Source of the DNA: an uncultured Collinsella sp.
GTDB lineage: Bacteria > Actinomycetota > Coriobacteriia > Coriobacteriales > Coriobacteriaceae
Direction: 5' to 3'
Length of the DNA stretch: 5,230 nucleotides
NCBI GenBank assembly: GCA_958424475.1
Contig: CATZTY010000094.1
Coordinates: forward strand, 1-5,230
Positions 1 to 5,230 of the stretch are shown piece after piece; position 1 is the first letter of the stretch; each line of letters begins with the position of its first letter. A model generated the notes under the pieces. That model made no database searches and was not told where the DNA came from. It saw nothing but the letters and a program-made list of their open reading frames with translations. The translations under genes were made by a program, and so were the position numbers.

Positions 1-45
1 TGTCTCGACATGTGTCCGACTGAACATTTCTTTGTCCTATCTCAT

Positions 46-52
46 AAGGAGG
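46..52 (+). promoter_or_regulatory. Shine-Dalgarno of oppA
   Basis: AAGGAGG lies 5 nt before the ATG at 58, a near-ideal ribosome binding site. It decides the start: an in-frame ATG at 10 has no SD before it, and the codons between 10 and 57 (for example CTA and GAA) are unlike the strongly biased codons of the gene. Only 57 bases precede the gene, and I see no convincing -10/-35 pair in them, so the operon promoter presumably lies upstream of the window. Confidence 0.85.
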
Positions 53-57
53 ATGGC

Positions 58-1734
58 ATGGCTGATTCTATGTTCCACCAGCCCGTTATGGGTCGTCGCG
101 CCTTTGTCGGCGGTACCCTTGCTGCGAGCTCCATGGCTTTTCTTGCCGCATGCGGCAAGAAGGGCGGCGACGCTTCCGGTTCTGAGTCCGGTTCGAAGCT
201 GAACTTCTACATCAACAACCCGGTCTGCATCGACCCCTACAATGTCCAGGAGGACCAGGGCACTCAGGTCGAGTACCAGCTCTTTGATGCTCTGACCTCT
301 TATGACGCCGAGAAGGGCGAGATCGTTCCGCTGGCTTGCGAGTCCTTCGAGGCCAACGACGACGCCACCGAGTTCACCTTCAAGATCAAGAAGGCCAAGT
401 TCCACAACGGTGACGACGTTACCTCCAAGTCCTTCAAGCTCGGTTGGGAGCGTCTGGTCAACACCAAGTCGGCTGTCGCTACCGAGTACGGCCCTTCCGA
501 GGTCTCCTATCACCTCTCCATGGTCGAGGGCTATGACGATCTGCTTGCCGGTAACGCTACCGAGCTCAGCGGTGTTACCTGCCCCGACGATGAGACCCTC
601 GTCGTCAAGCTGGCTTCCGCTTACGCCGACTTCCCCTTCGTCGCCTCTCACCCGGCTCTGGCCCCGGTTCCCGAGTGCGCCGAGTCCGATGTCAAGAGCT
701 TCTACCTTGCCCCGGTCGGTAACGGCCCGTTCATGATGGACGGCAAGTGGGAGGATGGCCAGGAGATCAACGTCAAGAAGTTCGACGATTACTATGGCGA
801 CAAGGCCAAGATCGATGGCATCCACTTCCAGGTCATCAAGGACATGGAGACCGCTTACAAGGAGTTCCAGGCGGGTAACCTCGATGTCTGCGACGTTCCC
901 GTCGCTCAGATTGATGCCGCCAAGAAGGATCGCGGCGTGTCCAAGGACGGCTACACCATGGGAGACGGCGAGCGCATGCTGCTCGGCGCCGAGCCTTCCA
1001 CGTACTATCTGACCTGCAACACCACGGCCGAGCCGTTCAACAACGCCGACCTGCGTAGGGGTATCTCCCTGGCCATCAACCGTGAGGCCATCTGCAAGAC
1101 CATCTTCAAGGGTACCCGTACCCCTGCCGACGGCATTGTTCCTCCGGGCATCGATGGCTACAAGGAGGGCGCATGGGAGTTCTGCGCCTACGATGTCGAC
1201 AAGGCTAACGAGTACCTCGACAAGGTTGCTCCCGCTGGCGCTAACGGGGATCGTGGCATTAGCGTGACCCTGTCCTACAACCAGGACGGCGGTCACAAGG
1301 AGATCATGGAGTCCATCATCGGTGACCTCGCCAAGGTTGGCGTTACCGCTGTCTCCGATACCCCTGAGTGGTCTGCCCTGCTCGAGCAGTATCAGAACTT
1401 TAACTATCAGTTCGGTCGTCTGGGTTGGATTGCCGACTACCCGATCATGGACAACTTCCTGTATCCGCTGTTCCACTCCGACTCCCTCGGTGGCGACAAC
1501 CGCTCCGGTTATAACAACCCCGAGTTCGACGCCAAGGTCGACGAGGCTCGTACTATTGTTGACGACGAGGAGCGCGTCGCTAAGATGCAGGAGGCCGACG
1601 CAATGGTCGCTGCCGACTGCCCGGTCATCCCGATTATGTTCTACACGCACACCATCGCCGGCTCCGATCGCATTAAGCACCTCTATGTCGATCCGCAGAA
1701 GCACGCCGATCTGGGTACCGCTGAGCTCGCCTAA
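58..1734 (+). CDS. oppA: Oligopeptide ABC transporter substrate-binding lipoprotein
   Basis: This is the extracytoplasmic peptide-binding protein of an Opp/Dpp importer (solute-binding protein family 5, SBP_bac_5), 558 aa, a normal length for the family. The N-terminus is a lipoprotein signal: a basic GRR at residues 12-14, a hydrophobic stretch, and the lipobox L29-A30-A31-C32. Signal peptidase II should cut before Cys32, which is then lipidated. A Gly/Ser/Lys linker (about 33-47) follows. Family hallmarks are the hinge-region block around Y316-I345 (CNTTAEPF, then a LRRGISLAINRE segment) and a C-terminal NPEFDAKVDEAR followed by CPVIPIMFY. The start at 58 is set by the SD at 46-52. Two things are odd: the signal resembles a Tat motif (RRAFV), and the mature domain has nine cysteines besides Cys32. 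Codon use is much more biased than in oppB, suggesting high expression. The family is certain. Peptide specificity cannot be read from sequence, and a dipeptide (DppA-like) or other family-5 ligand is possible. Confidence 0.93.
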   Translation: MADSMFHQPVMGRRAFVGGTLAASSMAFLAACGKKGGDASGSESGSKLNFYINNPVCIDPYNVQEDQGTQVEYQLFDALTSYDAEKGEIVPLACESFEANDDATEFTFKIKKAKFHNGDDVTSKSFKLGWERLVNTKSAVATEYGPSEVSYHLSMVEGYDDLLAGNATELSGVTCPDDETLVVKLASAYADFPFVASHPALAPVPECAESDVKSFYLAPVGNGPFMMDGKWEDGQEINVKKFDDYYGDKAKIDGIHFQVIKDMETAYKEFQAGNLDVCDVPVAQIDAAKKDRGVSKDGYTMGDGERMLLGAEPSTYYLTCNTTAEPFNNADLRRGISLAINREAICKTIFKGTRTPADGIVPPGIDGYKEGAWEFCAYDVDKANEYLDKVAPAGANGDRGISVTLSYNQDGGHKEIMESIIGDLAKVGVTAVSDTPEWSALLEQYQNFNYQFGRLGWIADYPIMDNFLYPLFHSDSLGGDNRSGYNNPEFDAKVDEARTIVDDEERVAKMQEADAMVAADCPVIPIMFYTHTIAGSDRIKHLYVDPQKHADLGTAELA

Positions 1735-1830
1735 GAGTTTGCAGCTTCCGTGAGGGTCAAGTATTTACGTAGACCTCATGGGAAACATACAGTTCTCCCT
1801 AACCTGGGGTAAACTGGCTGATGGTAATTT

Positions 1831-1860
1831 TGGGATGCCGGTCTGGCGATCGGCATCCCA
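1831..1860 (+). terminator. Intra-operon stem-loop (partial terminator or mRNA stabiliser)
   Basis: TGGGATGCCG (1831-1840) is perfectly complementary to CGGCATCCCA (1851-1860). Three more pairs can form inside (G1841-U1850 wobble, U1842-A1849, C1843-G1848), giving a 13-bp stem with a UGGC loop at 1844-1847. Only TTT follows the stem before AGG, so this is a weak intrinsic terminator at best. Its place between the binding-protein gene and the first permease gene suggests partial termination or protection of the oppA 3' end, leaving less oppB-F message. The structure is seen directly; the function is inference. Confidence 0.72.
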
Positions 1861-1880
1861 TTTAGGTTAATCCCTAGATA

Positions 1881-1886
1881 GGGGAG
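1881..1886 (+). promoter_or_regulatory. Shine-Dalgarno of oppB
   Basis: GGGGAG lies 4 nt before the ATG at 1891, a rather tight spacing. The site can be partly sequestered locally: CCCT (1872-1875) can pair with AGGG (1880-1883) across a four-base loop. CTCCC at 1795-1799 is also complementary to GGGAG at 1882-1886. Both pairings are short, and regulation by them is not established. Confidence 0.7.
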
Positions 1887-1890
1887 TGGT

Positions 1891-2928
1891 ATGGGTAAGT
1901 ACATCGTTAAACGTGTGCTTCAGTTCATCCCGGTGTTTTTGGGCGTTACGCTGATTTTGTTCGCCCTCCAGAATATCGTGCCGGGAGATCCGATCAAGCT
2001 GATCGGTGGAGACAAGGCTCTGTCCCCCGAGGTGGAGCTTCAGCTTCGCGTCCGCTATCACCTGGTCCAGACGGACGAGGACGGCAACGCGATCCTTGAC
2101 GAGAACGGCGACCCCGTTCAAACGTCGCTCGTGGACCGTTACTTGTATTACATGAACGGCCTGCTTCATGGCGATCTGGGCAATTCGTATCAGCGCAAGC
2201 TGCCGGTTACGGAAATCTTTGCCCAGAAGTATCCGTATACGGTCAAACTTGCCGCGTGCGCCATCGTGCTCGAGGCAATTATGGGTATCGGTGCGGGTAT
2301 CATTTCGGCGGTAAAGCGTTATTCCTTCTGGGATATTTTGGTAACGCTCACCACGTCGATCCTCGTTGCGGTCCCAGCCTTCTGGCTCGGTATGTTGCTG
2401 CAGCTGTTCTTTGGCGTCATCCTCAAGGACGCCACGGGCGGTGCAATCTCCATGCCGATCTCGGGTGCCGGCGGTTCCAGCTCTCAGTATCAGGATTGGA
2501 TGCACTATGTGCTTCCGACCATTACGCTGGCTTCGGTTTCGACCGCTTATGCTGCGCGCATTATGCGCTCGCAGCTGCTTGACGTCATGAACCAGGATTA
2601 CATCCGTACGGCAAAGGCCAAGGGTCTCTCCAATCGTGCGATCATCGTCAAGCATGCGCTTAAGAATGCACTCATCCCCGTCGTTACCTATATTGGTGTC
2701 GACTTTGGCGGCATGCTTTCGGGCGCCATCCTGACCGAGACGGTCTTCAACTGGCCCGGTATCGGCTATGAGGTCTATCGCGCCATTAGCATGCGTGACT
2801 GGCCCATCGTTATGGGCGGCGTTACGCTCATCGTTGTCGTCGTCATGGTGATCAACCTGCTCGTCGACATTAGCTATGCATTCCTCGACCCGCGCATCCG
2901 CCTTGGCGGTCCGTCGGATAAGGCCTAA
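1891..2928 (+). CDS. oppB: Oligopeptide ABC transporter permease, OppB type
   Basis: This is one of the two channel-forming subunits of the importer (binding-protein-dependent transport permease family), 345 aa, slightly longer than typical. The N-terminus has the classic OppB/DppB form: KRVLQFIPVFLGVTLILFAL as the first membrane segment, then VPGDP. A long extracytoplasmic loop ends in GLLHGDLGNSY. Five further hydrophobic segments follow, starting near residue 117. The EAA loop that contacts the ATPases is seen from R239 (RTAKAKGLS) to H255-P263 (HALKNALIP). The tail FNWPGIGYE and the final LDPRIRLG are also typical. Part of the extra length is an acidic stretch, D62-P75, made of two similar 8-residue units. 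Codons are less biased than in oppA (AAA for Lys and TTG for Leu appear). The family is clear; whether the ligand is an oligo- or dipeptide is inferred from the operon only. Confidence 0.93.
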   Translation: MGKYIVKRVLQFIPVFLGVTLILFALQNIVPGDPIKLIGGDKALSPEVELQLRVRYHLVQTDEDGNAILDENGDPVQTSLVDRYLYYMNGLLHGDLGNSYQRKLPVTEIFAQKYPYTVKLAACAIVLEAIMGIGAGIISAVKRYSFWDILVTLTTSILVAVPAFWLGMLLQLFFGVILKDATGGAISMPISGAGGSSSQYQDWMHYVLPTITLASVSTAYAARIMRSQLLDVMNQDYIRTAKAKGLSNRAIIVKHALKNALIPVVTYIGVDFGGMLSGAILTETVFNWPGIGYEVYRAISMRDWPIVMGGVTLIVVVVMVINLLVDISYAFLDPRIRLGGPSDKA

Positions 2929-2942
2929 GGGAGGTACGTCTC

Positions 2943-3878
2943 ATGCAGGAAACTGATTCTCAGTCTCAGGAGCAGGCTACCGCCACCAAGGTCGCATCTG
3001 CTCCCGCCAAGTCCCGCACGCTGTGGGGCGACGCTTTTAAGCGTCTTCGTAAGAACAAGCTCGCCGTTATCGGTGTCTGCTGGATCATCATCGTCGTTGT
3101 GGTTGCCCTGACCGCAGATCTGTGGGCTAAGCCCTGGCTCGGTTCGCCGACGGCTTCCGATTCGACCACCATGGCCGAGACATCGCTACTGGCTCCGTGT
3201 GCCGAGCACCCGTTTGGCACCGATGCCCTCGGTCGCGACATTCTCGTCCGCGTTATCTACGGTGCACGCGTTTCGCTTTCTGTCGGTATCATGGCCACCG
3301 CCATCTCCACATTGATCGGCCTGGTCATGGGCGCCCTGGCCGGTTTCTACGGCGGCATTTGGGATACGATCATCATGCGCTGTGCGGACATCTTCCTGGC
3401 GTTCCCGTACGTGCTGTTCGTTGTCGCCATGATCGCCGTTATCGGCCGTGGTCTTCAGAACGTCTTTATCGCCATCGGCATTCTTGGCTGGCCTTCGATT
3501 GCGCGCGTCTTCCGCTCTGCAATCTTGACGGTCAAGGAAAACGACTATGTTGATGCAGCGCGCGCGATGGGTGCATCTGATGCTCGTATCGTCGTGCGTC
3601 ACATCTTCCCGAACTCCGTCGCCTCCATCGTGGTCTACGCGACCATGAACATTGGTGGCGCCATTCTGACCGAGTCCGCTCTGTCCTTCCTCGGCATGGG
3701 CGTTATTCCGCCTACGCCTTCGTGGGGCTCCATGATTCAGGACGGTCAGCAGTATCTTCTGACCGCTCCCTGGATGATGATCATGCCCGGTCTGGCAATT
3801 CTCTCGACGGTGCTCGCCTTCACCCTGCTGGGTGACGGTCTGCGCGACGCCCTCGACGTCAAGATGAAGGACGCATAA
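2943..3878 (+). CDS. oppC: Oligopeptide ABC transporter permease, OppC type
   Basis: This is the second channel subunit, expected to pair with OppB in the membrane; 311 aa, usual for the family. A hydrophilic Gln/Ser/Ala-rich cytoplasmic tail (1-24) precedes the OppC N-terminal domain, with FKRLRKNKLAVIG leading into the first membrane segment (about 40-60). The diagnostic HPFGTDALGRDIL sits at 89-101, just before the core transport domain. The EAA loop reads DYVDAARAMGAS from D201, with H220 and P223-N224 at its end. ESALSFLGMG, PPTPSWG and a C-terminal LLGDGLRDALD are further family signatures. The start is supported by GGGAGG at 2929-2934, 8 nt upstream, and the gap to the oppB stop is 14 bp. 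No defect is seen. Confidence 0.94.
   Translation: MQETDSQSQEQATATKVASAPAKSRTLWGDAFKRLRKNKLAVIGVCWIIIVVVVALTADLWAKPWLGSPTASDSTTMAETSLLAPCAEHPFGTDALGRDILVRVIYGARVSLSVGIMATAISTLIGLVMGALAGFYGGIWDTIIMRCADIFLAFPYVLFVVAMIAVIGRGLQNVFIAIGILGWPSIARVFRSAILTVKENDYVDAARAMGASDARIVVRHIFPNSVASIVVYATMNIGGAILTESALSFLGMGVIPPTPSWGSMIQDGQQYLLTAPWMMIMPGLAILSTVLAFTLLGDGLRDALDVKMKDA
3867..3871 (+). promoter_or_regulatory. Shine-Dalgarno of oppD, inside the end of oppC
   Basis: AAGGA lies within the last codons of oppC, 9 nt before the oppD ATG at 3881. The AAGG that overlaps the oppC stop (3877-3880) touches the ATG and is too close to serve. Placing the site inside the upstream gene implies that oppD translation is coupled to oppC. 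Confidence 0.6.
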
Positions 3879-3880
3879 GG

Positions 3881-4972
3881 ATGAAGAAGAACAAGAACTA
3901 TGTGGACCTGAAGGACCAGCCGGTTCCCGAGGGCCAGCATCTGCTCGAGGTCGATGACCTTAAGATGTATTTCCACACCGAGGATGGCGTTGTTCGCGCT
4001 GTCGACGGTGTCTCCTACACGCTCGATCGCGGCGAGACCCTGGGCGTCGTCGGTGAGTCCGGCTCCGGTAAGTCCGTGACCGCCATGACCATCATGGGCC
4101 TCATCTCGATGCCTCCGGGAAAGATCGAGGGCGGTGACGTTCGCTATCGCGGCCGCTCCATCCTCGAAATGACCGAGGAAGAGATGCAGCACATTCGCGG
4201 CAACGATATCGCGATGATCTTCCAGGATCCTATGACCTCCTTGAACCCGGTCTATAAGATCGGCAGGCAGGTGGGCGAGGGTCTTCGTCTGCACCGTGGC
4301 TACTCCAAGCAGGAGGCGCTCAAGCGTGCCACCGAGCTTTTGGACCTCGTGGGTATCCCCGAGCCCGAGAAGCGCGTCAATGAGTATCCGCACCAGTTCT
4401 CTGGCGGTATGCGTCAGCGAGTCATGATTGCCATGGCCCTTGCCTGCGATCCCGATATTCTGATTGCCGACGAGCCCACGACTGCCCTGGACGTTACCAT
4501 CCAGGCTCAGATTATCGAGCTCATGCAGGAGATGCAGGAGAAGAACGGCAACGCCATCATCATGATTACCCATGACCTGGGCGTTGTCGCCGATATGGCC
4601 GATAAGATCATGGTTATGTACGCCGGCCGCCCCGTTGAGTTCGGTACTGCTGAGGAAATCTTCTACGAGAGCCGCCACCCCTACACCTGGGGTCTTATCC
4701 GCTCCATCCCGGAGCAGGCAATCGAAGAGAAGAAGCCGCTGACGCCGATTCACGGCAACCCGCCTTCGCTCATGAACCTGCCTGAGGGCTGCGTCTTCTC
4801 TCCTCGTTGCCCCTACGCGACGGACAAGTGCCGCAAGCAGCGCCCCGAGCGCGTTGTCACCGAGTCCGGTCACTATTCTGCGTGCCACTATTCCGGTGAC
4901 CCCGAGTTCCTCAAGAACGCTCCTGAGACGTCCCGTACGCGCAAGGATTCCAAGAAGGGAGGCGAGGCGTAA
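3881..4972 (+). CDS. oppD: Oligopeptide ABC transporter ATP-binding protein, OppD type
   Basis: This is a cytoplasmic ATPase subunit that pairs with OppF and powers import; 363 aa. All ABC motifs are intact: Walker A GESGSGKS (58-65), Q-loop FQDP (Q115), signature SGGMRQR (174-180), Walker B ILIAD with catalytic E198 (193-198), D-loop ALDV (202-205) and switch His231. The C-terminal oligopeptide/dipeptide extension (oligo_HPY family) begins near HPY at 266. It contains [14 protein letters not shown] and four cysteines, C304, C310, C317 and C335. Related OppD/DppD proteins bind a [4Fe-4S] cluster with this Cys set. The last 28 or so residues are hydrophilic and basic. The gene starts 2 bp after the oppC stop. 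The order of the two ATPase genes and the SGSGKS Walker A (against SGCGKS in the next gene) support OppD rather than OppF. Confidence 0.95.
   Translation: MKKNKNYVDLKDQPVPEGQHLLEVDDLKMYFHTEDGVVRAVDGVSYTLDRGETLGVVGESGSGKSVTAMTIMGLISMPPGKIEGGDVRYRGRSILEMTEEEMQHIRGNDIAMIFQDPMTSLNPVYKIGRQVGEGLRLHRGYSKQEALKRATELLDLVGIPEPEKRVNEYPHQFSGGMRQRVMIAMALACDPDILIADEPTTALDVTIQAQIIELMQEMQEKNGNAIIMITHDLGVVADMADKIMVMYAGRPVEFGTAEEIFYESRHPYTWGLIRSIPEQAIEEKKPLTPIHGNPPSLMNLPEGCVFSPRCPYATDKCRKQRPERVVTESGHYSACHYSGDPEFLKNAPETSRTRKDSKKGGEA
4955..4962 (+). promoter_or_regulatory. Shine-Dalgarno of oppF, inside the end of oppD
   Basis: AAGGGAGG is 10 nt before the oppF ATG. A second weaker GAGG at 4964-4967 is 5 nt away and may serve instead. 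Both lie in oppD coding sequence. The oppD stop TAA (4970-4972) directly abuts the ATG (4973-4975), so ribosomes can pass from one gene to the next. Confidence 0.7.
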
Positions 4973-5230
4973 ATGGCAGACAATAACGAGCGCACTCCAC
5001 TGCTGAAGGTCGAGCACCTCTCTAAGGAGTTCCCCGCTGAGTCCGGCATGTTCGCCAAGCGCTTCTCCAAGCGTGTTGTCTCTGCAGTAAATGACATTTC
5101 GTTCGAGATTTATCCGGGCGAGACCTTTGGTCTGGTTGGTGAGTCTGGTTGCGGTAAGTCCACGACGGGTCGCACCATCATGCGCCTGACCAAGCCGACC
5201 GCCGGTAAGGTGTTCTTCCAGGGTAAAGAT
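4973..5230 (+). CDS. oppF: Oligopeptide ABC transporter ATP-binding protein, OppF type (3' end missing)
   Basis: The first 86 codons of the second ATPase are present; the frame is open to the window edge, so the gene is cut by the window and not broken. The protein starts [20 protein letters not shown], followed by a basic stretch (about 29-34), [19 protein letters not shown] and Walker [10 protein letters not shown] at 56-64, then GRTIMRL and [12 protein letters not shown]. This block is the characteristic OppF/DppF N-terminus. The Q-loop, signature, Walker B and C-terminal domain lie beyond the window. The gene abuts the oppD stop with no gap. OppF should form the ATPase heterodimer with OppD. 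Confidence 0.93.
   Translation, partial: MADNNERTPLLKVEHLSKEFPAESGMFAKRFSKRVVSAVNDISFEIYPGETFGLVGESGCGKSTTGRTIMRLTKPTAGKVFFQGKD

Larger units (their letters stand above)
1735..1890 (+). other. oppA-oppB intergenic region
   Basis: This 156-bp spacer is by far the largest gap in the operon; the other gaps are 14, 2 and 0 bp. It contains a strong stem-loop (1831-1860) and the oppB ribosome binding site. It also has two similar short blocks, TCCCTAACCTGGGG at 1796-1809 and TCCCTAGATAGGGG at 1871-1884. I found no convincing promoter. The best -10-like hexamer, TAAACT at 1810-1815, has no -35 partner at the right distance. A 30-codon open frame from the ATG at 1778 lacks an SD and uses rare codons, so it is not called as a gene. 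Confidence 0.7.

Noticed and set aside
10..57. Longer oppA start at the ATG at 10
   Set aside because: There is no SD before it, it would push the basic signal region 16 residues inward, and codons in this stretch do not match the gene. The ATG at 58 has an ideal SD.
37..1704. Minus-strand open frame of 555 codons opposite oppA
   Set aside because: It mirrors the oppA codons: favoured G/C-ending codons leave no stops in this antisense frame. The product is low-complexity (Val/Leu/Gly/Asp-rich) with no recognisable domain, while the plus strand encodes a complete known family.
1787..1815. Internal promoter for oppB
   Set aside because: TAAACT (1810-1815) matches a -10 at only four of six positions, and the correctly spaced upstream hexamer does not resemble TTGACA.
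1778..1870. Possible 30-residue peptide in the oppA-oppB spacer
   Set aside because: No SD precedes the ATG, codons ATA, CTA, CGA and TTA are rare in the neighbouring genes, and the frame runs straight through the hairpin. A leader-peptide role cannot be excluded but nothing supports it.
1867..2655. Minus-strand open frame of 262 codons opposite oppB
   Set aside because: It shows Arg/His/Asp-rich shadow composition with no family signature, and lies opposite an intact permease gene.
3746..5017. Minus-strand open frame of 423 codons opposite the end of oppC, oppD and the start of oppF
   Set aside because: It spans three clear plus-strand genes, has no recognisable domain, and is explained by the same codon bias.
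4973..5230. oppF as a broken gene
   Set aside because: The frame is open to the last base and the motifs are intact; it is simply cut by the window.

Overview
The window holds most of one oligopeptide (Opp/Dpp-type) ABC importer operon, all on the plus strand, in the order substrate-binding lipoprotein (oppA) - permease (oppB) - permease (oppC) - ATPase (oppD) - ATPase (oppF, cut by the right edge). The DNA is GC-rich. Lys, Glu, Asn and Ile codons end mostly in C or G (AAG, GAG, AAC, ATC), and oppA is extremely codon-biased. Together with the style of the proteins, this suggests a high-GC anaerobic actinobacterium of the class Coriobacteriia, perhaps Collinsella or a relative. That assignment is recognition by eye, not the result of a search.

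Layout: bases 1-57 are a short leader with a strong Shine-Dalgarno (SD) sequence that fixes the oppA start at 58. oppA runs 58-1734. A 156-bp intergenic region (1735-1890) carries a near-perfect stem-loop at 1831-1860, the only obvious non-coding structure in the window. oppB (1891-2928), oppC (2943-3878), oppD (3881-4972) and oppF (4973 onward) follow with gaps of 14, 2 and 0 bp, so these four are almost certainly one transcriptional and translationally coupled unit.

How it works: OppA, anchored by a lipidated Cys32, captures peptides outside the cell. OppB and OppC form the membrane channel. OppD and OppF form a heterodimeric ATPase that docks on the EAA loops of the permeases and drives import. 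The hairpin after oppA, plus the stronger codon bias of oppA, fits the usual need for far more binding protein than membrane complex.

This is essentially an ordinary nutrient-uptake operon, and I see no previously undescribed system. The points most worth a second look are the Tat-like lipoprotein signal and nine internal cysteines of OppA, the oppA-oppB hairpin, a small acidic tandem duplication in an OppB loop, and the four-cysteine (probable Fe-S) C-terminus of OppD.
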